Assembly: GCA_934754775.1 (NCBI GenBank)
Contig: CAKVIM010000003.1
Location: 124,001 to 188,000, forward strand
Direction of reading: 5' to 3'
Source: an uncultured Candidatus Melainabacteria bacterium
GTDB lineage: Bacteria > Cyanobacteriota > Vampirovibrionia > Gastranaerophilales > Gastranaerophilaceae
DNA length: 64,000 nt
Of the stretch, positions 43,028-51,926 are shown in pieces. Below the pieces are notes generated by a model. The model was not told where the DNA came from, searched no databases, and saw only the letters and a program-made list of their open reading frames with translations. The position numbers and the translations under genes are program-made. Each line of letters begins with the position of its first letter. Positions within the stretch are counted from its first letter, which is position 1.

Positions 43028-44866
43028 CTATGCATTGGAATCAAGTAGTGTTTCAACAGCATCATCTAATTTATCCAAATCATCACAGCCCCAAAGTCTG
43101 TACCACCAAGAACCGCCTTCATTTGAGAAACGTTCGTTTGCCGGTTTGTCTTTGTATTCTTCGTAAATTCTTTTTACTACTTCAAGAGCGTCTTTTGCGT
43201 CATCTTCTAATGTAGCTTCAGCATATCTGTCAATTAGAGCTTTCATTACTTTAACGACTTCGCCGTTGCTTAATCTTGTCTTGCCTCTTTCTGCTGCAAT
43301 TTGTTCAAAGAAACCGTTATCAAAACCGCTGTAGGTGTCATAATATCCGTTTAGGAAATCTATAACGTTGTCTTGATTGATTTCTTTGATATAAGTTTGC
43401 ATTCTTTCGAAATCTTCATCATTAGTGTAGCCGCTAATATCTAAGCAGAAGCGTTCACCCATCAAATGTGCGTTTTCTGTAGAAAGTCTTTGTGCTTGTG
43501 CAGCTAAGGTTTCAGTTTTTGTTGCATCTCCTGATTTATTGTCACTCGCCGGTTGTGTTTGTTGAGTTACCGGTTTCTCAGGGTTTTGTACAGAATCTTC
43601 TTCTTTCTTTGTTTTTTCATCCTTTTCTTCTATATTACCTTGTCCGTCTTCGCTTTGAACCTTATCAACTTTTACATTGCTAACGTCGATGCCTTCTTTT
43701 GCAAGGTCGGCTTTAGTATCAGCTGTTACAGTGTTATCAAATACTTTTTTGTCAGAAATTTCGTTTAAAAATTCGTATTTGGTTTTCATTTTGTTATCAA
43801 TTTCTTGTGCTTGAGTTAATCTGATTGTTGCATATAATTTTTCAAACGCATCTGCAACCTTATTTAAGTTAGCTTTTGTAAATTTTGTTGCGTTTTGGTC
43901 ATTAGTATTTGTGCCTAAATCCGCTAAAGCTTTAGTCAAAGCATCTTTTGCCGCAGTTAAGTTTGTACAGTCACCATCTACTTGGCTGCTAATCTCTGAA
44001 GCTTTTGCTACAAGGCTTGTGCCCATACAATTGATAATATCTCTTTGTACTTTCTTCGCAGCTACATTGTTGCCGATATGTTCTGCACAAAGTCTTATAA
44101 TGCTTCTATCATTTGCACTCTTATGTGTGTCGTTCCAAGCACTGACAATTTTAACAATATCAGATTCCCCATTCTTTGCTCCAAATGTCGCACTTAATGT
44201 TTCCCATTTTCCGGCTTTTAATTCAGAGTCAATGATACCGATGGTTTTATAAAGTTGGGTATTATCCTTTTTAGAAACGGTACCGGCTTCAATTAAATCA
44301 TTTTTGTATTGAGAATCTAAAAGAACTTTTTTAAGCTTTGTCGCATCAAGTTTTGCCGCTACAGCTTTTAAAGCATCAAGCTTTTCTTCTTCTGTGCCTG
44401 ATTTATTCAATGCTTCTTTGATTTCCTTCAAAGTTTCATCAGACATAGTATCTTTATAAGTATCTCTGTACTTAATAATCAAGTTTTTTAATTTTGAATA
44501 CTTGGTGTCGTTGTTACCACTTACTGTATCGTTTTGTGTAAGGCAAGGTAAGTTAAGTGGTGGAAGTTGGAAGTTTCCGACTGAACCTGCTCCGCCACCG
44601 AAACTAGGCATACTAAAGCCTCCAATGCCACCTAAGTTGAAGTTTCCGTTTTGCATTGCTTGCAAATCACGTTGTACTGTTGCAATCGGATCTGGTAGTG
44701 AACTGCAAGTATCAGGGTACTGTACGAACGAAGGGTTGAATGTAGGTGTTGCATACATTACACTATTCGCTTTTATGTCCCACAGCTGTTGGTTGGCTAA
44801 TATATTCAAGCTATCACAAGCATATGGACTAACCATTTGGCTATTTATCATTGAAAAGTTGAACAT
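43028..44866 (-). CDS. Large lineage-specific protein, unknown
   Basis: 612 residues without a recognised domain. The N-terminal 100 residues are Gly/Pro/Phe-rich (SMPSFGGGAGSVGNF), the middle is helical and Ala/Lys-rich, residues about 385-450 are a low-complexity Lys/Glu/Gln/Pro/Thr linker, and the C-terminal 150 residues are compact and acidic, with SWWYRLWGCDDL near the end. No signal peptide or membrane helix. A GAGGG site precedes the ATG. The layout (disordered N-terminus, helical body, linker, C-terminal domain) resembles surface or secreted proteins, but that is only a guess. Confidence 0.7.
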   Translation of the reverse strand: MFNFSMINSQMVSPYACDSLNILANQQLWDIKANSVMYATPTFNPSFVQYPDTCSSLPDPIATVQRDLQAMQNGNFNLGGIGGFSMPSFGGGAGSVGNFQLPPLNLPCLTQNDTVSGNNDTKYSKLKNLIIKYRDTYKDTMSDETLKEIKEALNKSGTEEEKLDALKAVAAKLDATKLKKVLLDSQYKNDLIEAGTVSKKDNTQLYKTIGIIDSELKAGKWETLSATFGAKNGESDIVKIVSAWNDTHKSANDRSIIRLCAEHIGNNVAAKKVQRDIINCMGTSLVAKASEISSQVDGDCTNLTAAKDALTKALADLGTNTNDQNATKFTKANLNKVADAFEKLYATIRLTQAQEIDNKMKTKYEFLNEISDKKVFDNTVTADTKADLAKEGIDVSNVKVDKVQSEDGQGNIEEKDEKTKKEEDSVQNPEKPVTQQTQPASDNKSGDATKTETLAAQAQRLSTENAHLMGERFCLDISGYTNDEDFERMQTYIKEINQDNVIDFLNGYYDTYSGFDNGFFEQIAAERGKTRLSNGEVVKVMKALIDRYAEATLEDDAKDALEVVKRIYEEYKDKPANERFSNEGGSWWYRLWGCDDLDKLDDAVETLLDSNA

Positions 44867-44990
44867 AAATCCCTCGCAAAATCCTTGTATTTTTATCTCT
44901 TATATATATAAAGTTTTCTTACTATTGAAAATTGCCCTATTTGTAAAGAAATGTTACGATGTTTAGCTCAAGTATAAAACTGATATACTA

Positions 44991-45018
44991 TTGTAATAAT
45001 TCATTTGTATGATATAAT
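44991..45018 (+). promoter_or_regulatory. Promoter of the RHH regulator gene
   Basis: TTGTAA (44991-44996), 16-base spacer, TATAAT (45013-45018), 26 bases before the ATG with its GGAGGG ribosome site. Confidence 0.6.
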
Positions 45019-45043
45019 AAATTATAAACGTATGGAGGGATAT

Positions 45044-45232
45044 ATGGCACGAGTATTAATTTCAATGTCTAACGACTTTTTAAACAGAGTAGATAATATC
45101 GCCTCATCTGAGCAAAGAACAAGAAGTGAGTTGATTAGAGAAGCTTTGAGAGTTTATATTAAACGTAACAGAATTTCTAACAATCTAAAAGCAGAAGAAA
45201 ATGCTAATCTTTTAACCGAATTATTGGGATAA
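45044..45232 (+). CDS. Ribbon-helix-helix (CopG-type) regulator
   Basis: A 62-aa DNA-binding protein: beta strand ARVLISMSNDFLNRVD, then RTRSELIREALRVYIKRN as the two helices. GGAGGG before ATG 45044 fixes this start; longer frames upstream lack one. No toxin gene stands next to it, so it is probably a free-standing regulator rather than an antitoxin. Confidence 0.85.
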   Translation: MARVLISMSNDFLNRVDNIASSEQRTRSELIREALRVYIKRNRISNNLKAEENANLLTELLG

Positions 45233-45267
45233 TTTGTTCTTTTCACCCATGCTCTGTAAAAAATAAA

Positions 45268-45289
45268 ACCGGTTTTATATAAAACCGGT
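45268..45289. terminator. Perfect 22-base palindrome after the RHH gene
   Basis: ACCGGTTTTAT followed by its exact complement ATAAAACCGGT. It may form a terminator stem for the RHH gene or serve as a binding site for a dimeric regulator; no other gene end is near. The rest of the gap (45290-45498) shows nothing definite. Confidence 0.5.
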
Positions 45290-45498
45290 GTAACTATTCT
45301 CTAATAATTTTGGGAGGAGATTTGGGGATAGTTGATACATGGCATGTTAGTATAAATTTTTAAATCATGTAACATGGTGTCAAGAAAAATTTACAAAAAT
45401 TTACACAAAGAAGGCATGCTTTTTATGAATCTTAATATTTCTATGTATTGCCTTGTTTGCTTATTCACTTTCAATATTGATTATAGTAATATATTGTT

Positions 45499-47619
45499 AT
45501 GAAGAGAAAATTAGTAGTATGTTGTTTTGCGATATGTGCGAGTTTGATGCAAATGCCTGTGTTGGCGGCTCCTTCTGGTGCGTTTGCCGAACATTATAAT
45601 GCCGCACAAAATTACTTGATGCAGAATCAGTTTTCTTCTGCAATCGTTGAATTTAGAAAAGCTCTAAGAATTAATTATTTGGATAATTCTGCTCGAATAG
45701 GGCTGGTTAACGGATACTTGGCAAGAGCAACTTATTACGCTAATCAAGAAAAGAACTATGACAAAGCGGCTAACGATTTTAGAAGTGCCATTTGTTATCT
45801 AAAAATTTATCCGAACAAAGAACAAGCCGTTCAGAATTCTGCCGGCATGATTGCTTCGGCAACAGAAAATCTTAACCAATGTCTAAAAGTAATAAGTTTT
45901 GACACAACTCCGAGTGGAAGATATCAGCGTGCGGAAGAGTTGCGTGCAATGGGTAATTTTTCAGCTGCGGCTTATGAGTTTTCTAGAGCAGCACAGAGCG
46001 AAAAATTGGCGGCTGACGCTAATACCCAGATTGCAGATTTATTAAAATTATTAGGTAACGAGCCACGTTCAGCAGATTATTATAAAATTGCCTTGGATTT
46101 ATCCCCGAATGATGGCGTTTTGAGAATGAAATACGCCCGAACTTTAGATAAATTGGGGCGTTATGATGATGCGGTTATTCAATACAACGACGCATTAGCA
46201 AACTCTAAAGGCGATATGGAAGTCCTTTATGCTTTGGAAAGAATTTATCTCAAAAAGCTTGCTGTGACTCCATCAGATGCTGAACTCAATGCCAACTTGG
46301 GTGCTATAAAACAGGCACAAGGTGATTTTGAGACTGCACTAAGTTATTACGGAAAAGCAGAACAAATAAATCCGTCAAACGTTACAACAAGATTGAATGT
46401 AGGTACTCTTTTTCAACAAAGAAAAGAATACCAAAAGGCAATTCAGTCCTATGATTCAGTCTTGACGCTATATCCGAATAACACGCAGGCTCTTTTATAC
46501 AAGGCTCAAGTTTATAAAGAAATGGGCGACAGTAAAACGGCTTTGAATTTGTACAAGAGAGTTTTAAACATTGATCCGGCGAACGAAGAAGCAAAATCTG
46601 AAATCGGAGCAGTTATGAAAGATACAATGACTCCGCAAGATTACATTGCATATTTGGCTCAAAATGGCAGTGCAGAAGAGATTTACGAGTATTCATACAA
46701 ATTGCATCAAGATAACAAAATTGATGATGCAATTACAGGTTATAAAGCAGTCTTAGCTAAAAATGGCTCAAACGTGGATGCTTATGTAAATTTGGCGATA
46801 TGTTATGCTTCAAAAGATGATTACACAAACGCATTGAACACATTGAATGCTGCAAAAACGAAGTTTCCGACAAATAATTTGGTTTTAAAAACATTACAAA
46901 GTGTACAGAGTGACTCTGTTTCAACAAAATTGGCGACCGCATCTTCAAGCTATGATAATAAGGATTACAAAAAAGCTATTCAGCAATATTTAGCAATAAA
47001 TCCTGCAACAGAGCAGTCTATACTCGGTGTAGCGGCTTCGTATCAAGCGTTAGAAGATTATAACAGTGCGATTGAGTATTACAAAAAAGCAGAACAAATA
47101 AATCCGAAAAATGCTGAAATCCCTTATTATATTGGGTATTTATATTCAGAACAACAGAATTGGCAGCTTGCAGAAACTTATCTAAAAAAAGCAGTAGGTT
47201 TGAATCCTGCTTCTGACGCCAAAGAATTGTTGACTTATGTTGTTCAAAATGGCTCGGTAGGAATTTTAAACGATGCAATTGATTTGTTTGAGAAAAATAA
47301 TTTCCAGCAAGCGTTATTAAAGTTCAATGATGTTATTAGAAAAGATGCTCAGAATGCCTATGCTTACTATTATAGAGGGCTGATTTATGACGAGCAAAAA
47401 CAGCCAAAATTGGCAATAAACGATTTTCTGAATGTGTTAAAGTATTCAAACGAGTTTCCTATTGCGAATTATATGCTAGCAGTGGATTATGATACTCTGA
47501 ATAATTACAAAGAAGCGTATAAATATTATCAAAAGTTTGTTTCTGTCTACACTACAGACGACGAGTATTTGAAATATGCAAAATCAAGAATGGGTGAATT
47601 AAAGGCTTATGCGGGATAA
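45499..47619 (+). CDS. Secreted multi-TPR protein
   Basis: 706 residues: a signal peptide (MKRKLVVCCFAICASLMQ...VLAAP, about 24 residues) then around fifteen TPR units through to the C-terminus (AQNYLMQNQFSSAIVEFRKA, YYGKAEQINPSNVTTRLNVG, EYYKKAEQINPKNAEIPYYI). Probably a periplasmic scaffold. No Shine-Dalgarno; TATAGT (45482-45487) ends 11 bases before the ATG, so the transcript may be nearly leaderless. It overlaps dusB by 11 bases. Confidence 0.85.
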   Translation: MKRKLVVCCFAICASLMQMPVLAAPSGAFAEHYNAAQNYLMQNQFSSAIVEFRKALRINYLDNSARIGLVNGYLARATYYANQEKNYDKAANDFRSAICYLKIYPNKEQAVQNSAGMIASATENLNQCLKVISFDTTPSGRYQRAEELRAMGNFSAAAYEFSRAAQSEKLAADANTQIADLLKLLGNEPRSADYYKIALDLSPNDGVLRMKYARTLDKLGRYDDAVIQYNDALANSKGDMEVLYALERIYLKKLAVTPSDAELNANLGAIKQAQGDFETALSYYGKAEQINPSNVTTRLNVGTLFQQRKEYQKAIQSYDSVLTLYPNNTQALLYKAQVYKEMGDSKTALNLYKRVLNIDPANEEAKSEIGAVMKDTMTPQDYIAYLAQNGSAEEIYEYSYKLHQDNKIDDAITGYKAVLAKNGSNVDAYVNLAICYASKDDYTNALNTLNAAKTKFPTNNLVLKTLQSVQSDSVSTKLATASSSYDNKDYKKAIQQYLAINPATEQSILGVAASYQALEDYNSAIEYYKKAEQINPKNAEIPYYIGYLYSEQQNWQLAETYLKKAVGLNPASDAKELLTYVVQNGSVGILNDAIDLFEKNNFQQALLKFNDVIRKDAQNAYAYYYRGLIYDEQKQPKLAINDFLNVLKYSNEFPIANYMLAVDYDTLNNYKEAYKYYQKFVSVYTTDDEYLKYAKSRMGELKAYAG

Positions 47620-48583
47620 TAAAAAAGTACAAGCTTTAATTGCAAGTAGGGTTTCACTCGCACCTATGGCCGGAATTACAGATTACGTATTGCGTTCGCT
47701 TGTTCGTGATTATTCAAAGACTTGTCTTTTGACAACAGAGATGATTAGCTCGGAAGCTTTAACCAATGTAAAAGATACTGATATGGTGGCTCGAGCAGAA
47801 AATCATTCTCCGATTTCTTACCAATTGAGCGGGCATAAGCCGCAGATGATTGCAGAGTGTGCAAAGTATTTGCAAAAATATGCGGATATGATTGATATTA
47901 ACATGGGATGTCCCGTAAACAAGGTTGTAAAAGGAACTGACGGCTCCGCTTTGATGCGTAATCCTGATTTGGCGGCTGAAATTGTATCAACAACAAAGGC
48001 TGCGATTTCAATTCCTTTGAGCGTAAAATTTCGTCTGGGTTACACATTTGATGAATTAAATTTTGTTGAATACGGGCAAAGAATGCAAGAAGCAGGTGCT
48101 GATTTTATTACTATTCACGGGCGTACACGTTCTCAAATGTATGGCGGAAAAGCCGATTGGAAGAAGATTGCGGAGCTTAAACGTAATGTTGATATACCTG
48201 TTTTCGCAAATGGTGACGTTGTTTCGATAGAAACCGCTGTTCAGTGTTTGGAAGAATCAGGAGCAGATGGAGTTGCAATCGGGCGTGGAGCTTTAGGCGA
48301 CCCTTCGCTTTTATATCGTGTAGAAAAATATTTGAATAATGGCGAATACCTTGCTCCACCTTCTTTAGAAGAAAAAATTCAACTAATGAAAAAGCATTTA
48401 TTGAATGAAGTGGAATTCCGTGGCGAAAATGTCGGAGTAAAATTTTCGAGAAAATTTTATCCGTACTATTTAAACGGATTTCAAGGAGCATCAAGAATCC
48501 GTGGTGAGATAGTTTTGATGGAAAAGTTAGATGAAATCCTCAAAAAATTGAACGGAATTCTTTCCCAAGTTAAGTCAATTTAG
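47609..48583 (+). CDS. dusB: tRNA-dihydrouridine synthase
   Basis: FMN enzyme that reduces uridine to dihydrouridine in tRNA D loops. 324 residues: VSLAPMAGITDYVLR (16-30), the catalytic Cys in DINMGCPVNKVV (near 108), KFRLGY, HGRTRSQMYGGKADW and ANGDV, GRGALGDPSL. Best match by pattern is the DusB group. Starts inside the end of the TPR gene. Confidence 0.92.
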   Translation: MRDNKKVQALIASRVSLAPMAGITDYVLRSLVRDYSKTCLLTTEMISSEALTNVKDTDMVARAENHSPISYQLSGHKPQMIAECAKYLQKYADMIDINMGCPVNKVVKGTDGSALMRNPDLAAEIVSTTKAAISIPLSVKFRLGYTFDELNFVEYGQRMQEAGADFITIHGRTRSQMYGGKADWKKIAELKRNVDIPVFANGDVVSIETAVQCLEESGADGVAIGRGALGDPSLLYRVEKYLNNGEYLAPPSLEEKIQLMKKHLLNEVEFRGENVGVKFSRKFYPYYLNGFQGASRIRGEIVLMEKLDEILKKLNGILSQVKSI

Positions 48584-48588
48584 CAGGA

Positions 48589-49512
48589 TTATTTGTGTAT
48601 TCCGTTTGCCCAATCTCTTGCAAACATTTCGCCTTTACCTTCAGGTTTAATCTTGATTAGGCGAAGATAACCCTTTCCTGTTTTGACGTCAATACCATAT
48701 TTAGAAATGTGTGCGAATTCGCCAATCTTAACGCCTTTATCCTCAGTCGTTTCGAGAGGTTCGGTTGTCATAACTTTAATTACTTTGCCTCTGAATTCGA
48801 AAAACGCCCCAGGACATTTGTATACGCCACGGACAAGGTTGTGTATTTCTTCTGCAGACTTATTCCAGTCGATTTTGCACTCTTCTTTTTTTAGTTTATC
48901 GGCAAAACAAACTCCATTCTCGCACTGCGGAGTCGGCTTGAGTGTGCCTTCCTTAATTCCGATAAGAGTTTTTTCCAACAGTTCCGGAGAATGTGCGGAA
49001 CAAAGTTCAAAAAGCTCAACACAGTTCATATTCGGTGTAATTGCAATCGGATACTTCATACAAATATCGCCGCAATCAAGTCCAAGTTCGGTAATCATTG
49101 TACAAATGCCGGTTTCCTTGTCACCGTTAATAATAGCTCGCTGTATAGGATTTGCACCACGATATTTTGGCAATAAAGAAACATGAAGATTAATAGTTTC
49201 GTATTTTGGAATATTCAAAACTTCTTGAGAAAGAATCTGACCAAATGCAAAAGTTACGAAGAAATCAGGTTTCAAAGCCTTTAGTGTTTCAATGATTTCA
49301 GGCTCTTTTCTGATAGATTTTGGCTGAAAAACTCTAATATCATGCTCCAGTGCAAATTGTTTAATCGGGCTGGGAGTAAGTTTATGTCCACGACCGGACG
49401 GTTTGTCAGGTTGGGTTACGACCGCCAAAACATTAAATTTATCTGAGTTGTAAAAATGCTCTAACGATTGTAGGCCGATATCAGGTGTTCCAAAAAATAC
49501 GATGTTTATCAT
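48589..49512 (-). CDS. fmt: Methionyl-tRNA formyltransferase
   Basis: Formylates initiator Met-tRNA. 307 residues with FFGTPDIGLQSLE, the active-site set INLHVSLLPKYRGANPIQ (Asn, His) and GLDCGD (Asp), and a complete C-terminal tRNA-binding domain. AAGGA stands before the ATG. It shares a strand with def two genes upstream, the usual partner that later removes the formyl group; a small tagged protein gene lies between them. Confidence 0.95.
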   Translation of the reverse strand: MINIVFFGTPDIGLQSLEHFYNSDKFNVLAVVTQPDKPSGRGHKLTPSPIKQFALEHDIRVFQPKSIRKEPEIIETLKALKPDFFVTFAFGQILSQEVLNIPKYETINLHVSLLPKYRGANPIQRAIINGDKETGICTMITELGLDCGDICMKYPIAITPNMNCVELFELCSAHSPELLEKTLIGIKEGTLKPTPQCENGVCFADKLKKEECKIDWNKSAEEIHNLVRGVYKCPGAFFEFRGKVIKVMTTEPLETTEDKGVKIGEFAHISKYGIDVKTGKGYLRLIKIKPEGKGEMFARDWANGIHK

Positions 49513-49540
49513 GTTGTTCCTTATTTTTTAATATGTATTT

Positions 49541-49801
49541 CTACTTATATATGCTTTTTCTTAACTTAGCCAAGATATCATTTATTCTATTTTTCATGAA
49601 TTCTTCAATAAAAGAAACGTGTTTTACATATTCAGCTAAATCAGTATCTTTTGTCAGAATCGGTGGCACATGAGTCTGGTTGTATTGCTGGCGAAATTTT
49701 TCTGTCGCTTTCAATATAATCTTTTCATAGTCTGATAATTTTTCAAACTCTTTTCTACCTTTTGAAATATTTCCGCAAAAGCTAACGGGTTGAATATTCA
49801 T
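49541..49801 (-). CDS. Small lineage-type protein with SFCGN tag
   Basis: 86 residues of unknown function, starting MNIQPVSFCGN, the F-x-[GA]-[KN] tag also seen at 7768 and 34018. The body is a charged helical segment. AAGGAGT stands six to seven bases before ATG 49801, which lies just two bases after the def stop; the longer frame to 49831 would overlap def. Encoded between def and fmt, so probably co-expressed with them. Confidence 0.75.
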   Translation of the reverse strand: MNIQPVSFCGNISKGRKEFEKLSDYEKIILKATEKFRQQYNQTHVPPILTKDTDLAEYVKHVSFIEEFMKNRINDILAKLRKSIYK

Positions 49802-49802
49802 A

Positions 49803-50405
49803 CTAAGACTCCTTGTTTGACTCTTTTTCAACTTTTTCCTTCAAAAGAACATCTATTTCTTTTGATAATTCAGGTTCGTCCACAATTCTATCAAGTTGAA
49901 GTTCCGGCAAGTTGTTCTTCTTCAAAACTTCTTCTGCTTCAAAACGATTGATAACGTGGTCTATAAACAATACACCGTCAAGGTGGTCAAATTCGTGTTG
50001 AATTGCTCGAGCTAAAAGTGTACCATCTTTTGCTTCCAAAACAAATGAGCGTCCGTTTCTATCCATTGCCTTAATCATAACATTGGCATATCTTTTAACA
50101 TCCGTAAATGCCTCAGGAAAACTCAAGCAGCCTTCGTGACTTATTACCGCACCTGATTTTTTTATGATTTTAGGGTTGATAAATACCATTGGATGCAGTG
50201 GTTCGTTCCCAGTTGATACATCAATTACAAAAACTCTATAATTTTCGCCAATCTGCGGAGCCGCAAGTCCTACACCGTTTTGTGCATACATTGTATCCAA
50301 AAGGTCATCCACCAAAACTTTAATCTTCTGTGAAACTTTGTGAACCTCTTTTGACGGCTGTCTCAAAGAAGGTTCTCCATATTTAACAACTTTTTTTACT
50401 GACAT
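49803..50405 (-). CDS. def: Peptide deformylase
   Basis: Removes the N-terminal formyl group from new proteins. 200 residues with all three motifs: GVGLAAPQIG, EGCLSFP and QHEFDHLDG (metal Cys, His, His and catalytic Glu). The C-terminal about 35 residues are an acidic/lysine-rich extension. ATG 50405 is chosen for the GAGGA site eight bases upstream. Operon def - small tagged gene - fmt. Confidence 0.95.
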   Translation of the reverse strand: MSVKKVVKYGEPSLRQPSKEVHKVSQKIKVLVDDLLDTMYAQNGVGLAAPQIGENYRVFVIDVSTGNEPLHPMVFINPKIIKKSGAVISHEGCLSFPEAFTDVKRYANVMIKAMDRNGRSFVLEAKDGTLLARAIQHEFDHLDGVLFIDHVINRFEAEEVLKKNNLPELQLDRIVDEPELSKEIDVLLKEKVEKESNKES

Positions 50406-50465
50406 ATCTAAATCCTCTTTTCTACATAGTAGCATAAAAGAGAGGGAGATTAATAAAAAACTTTT

Positions 50466-51926
50466 TTATTTTTTAAAACTCCACAAATCCTTTTGGAACA
50501 AGACCAAGAATGGGATTAGTTCAAGACGTCCAACATACATATCTATAATTAAAACGATTTTGGTTAGCCAATGCAAAGGTGCAAAACTTTCTAAAGGTCC
50601 AAGTGCTCCAAAACCTGGACCGATGTTGCCAACCGCACTAACAGCACCGGTTATTGCTGTAACTGTATTTTTCTCTATTAAAGCAATTAGGCAAACTGAA
50701 ATTGCGATTATTGCAAAATAAAACGATACAAACATCAATGTTTGGTACAAAACATCTTTAGATACAGAGTGAGAACCAATTTTGATATCAATAATTGCTT
50801 TGGGGTGAAGTATTTTTATCATCTCTTGTTTCATAATCTTGAAAATCAAGAGCCAACGCATAACCTTCAAACCACCGCCGGCAGAGCTTGCACAGCTTCC
50901 GCAAAGCATTGCAGCAAACAAGATAACTTTGCTCGCATAATCCCATTCAACATAGTTCTCACTACAAAAACCGGTAGAAGATATGACCGCAGATACGTTG
51001 AAAAACGCATTGGTCAAGCTTCTTGTAAAATCATAATGCAGATTCAATGATAATGATACTGCAAGGATTAAGCTAAGTACAACTGCGGCACCAAAATATC
51101 CTCTGAATTCTTCGTTTTTGAAAAGCACCAGCGGATTGTGTTTTGACCACGCAATATACTGCAAATTAAAGCTTACGCCTGCAAAGAACATGAAAAATGT
51201 CATTATCCAAAGTGTAATATTAGAAAAACCGATAATACTATGAGCATTTGGCGACAAGCCACCGCCTGATACTGAAGAGAATGAGTTGCAAACGGCATCA
51301 AAACCGCTCATTCCTGTGTATTTTAGTAAAATTATTTCAATAATAGTCAAGCCTGCATAAACTTTCCATAAAGCTGCAGCAGTGTTTTTTATCCTTGGTG
51401 TAAATTTGTCCTCAGTAGGCCCCGGAGCTTCTGCAAAGAACATTTGACGTCCTGCAATCGCAAACTGTGGCAAAATCGCAATAAACAGGACGATAATTCC
51501 CATGCCACCTAACCATTGGGTTAAAGAACGCCAGAAAAACAGGGCTTTAGGATAATCGAAGTGGGTTAAAATTGTTGACCCGGTTGTTGTAATTCCGGAA
51601 GTTGCTTCAAAAATGGCGTTTATAGGAGTTATTCCGAAAAACAAATACGGAATTGCAGCCAAAAGTCCTGCAAAAAGCCAAGAAAATGCTACAACGCACA
51701 AGCCTTCTGATTTCTTAATATCATTAATTGACTTAATCTTATCAGTGCCTTTGATTATTTTTTTCAAGGTAACAGAAATCATCAAAGCCGTAGATGCTGC
51801 AATCAGGAACGGAAGCACTGCAGATGTTTCGTGATAAAAAAGTGCAACTGCAATCGGTAAAAGCAGTACAATACTGAAATACATAACCGTAAGGCTGAAT
51901 GAGTATGCTAAATAGGTCAATCTCAT
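50466..51926 (-). CDS. trkH: Potassium uptake channel subunit TrkH/KtrB
   Basis: K+-translocating membrane subunit. 486 residues, about ten to twelve helices with the four pore loops; the first selectivity region is ATSGITTTGSTI, later ones SVSGGGLSP, SAVISSTGF and GAVSAVGNIGPGFG. TrkA, its regulatory partner, is encoded just upstream with an ATGA overlap, so this is a complete two-gene Trk system. Confidence 0.95.
   Translation of the reverse strand: MRLTYLAYSFSLTVMYFSIVLLLPIAVALFYHETSAVLPFLIAASTALMISVTLKKIIKGTDKIKSINDIKKSEGLCVVAFSWLFAGLLAAIPYLFFGITPINAIFEATSGITTTGSTILTHFDYPKALFFWRSLTQWLGGMGIIVLFIAILPQFAIAGRQMFFAEAPGPTEDKFTPRIKNTAAALWKVYAGLTIIEIILLKYTGMSGFDAVCNSFSSVSGGGLSPNAHSIIGFSNITLWIMTFFMFFAGVSFNLQYIAWSKHNPLVLFKNEEFRGYFGAAVVLSLILAVSLSLNLHYDFTRSLTNAFFNVSAVISSTGFCSENYVEWDYASKVILFAAMLCGSCASSAGGGLKVMRWLLIFKIMKQEMIKILHPKAIIDIKIGSHSVSKDVLYQTLMFVSFYFAIIAISVCLIALIEKNTVTAITGAVSAVGNIGPGFGALGPLESFAPLHWLTKIVLIIDMYVGRLELIPFLVLFQKDLWSFKK

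Noticed and set aside
45005..45043. N-terminal extension of the RHH regulator
   Set aside because: It would start at the -10 box; the GGAGGG ribosome site fits ATG 45044.
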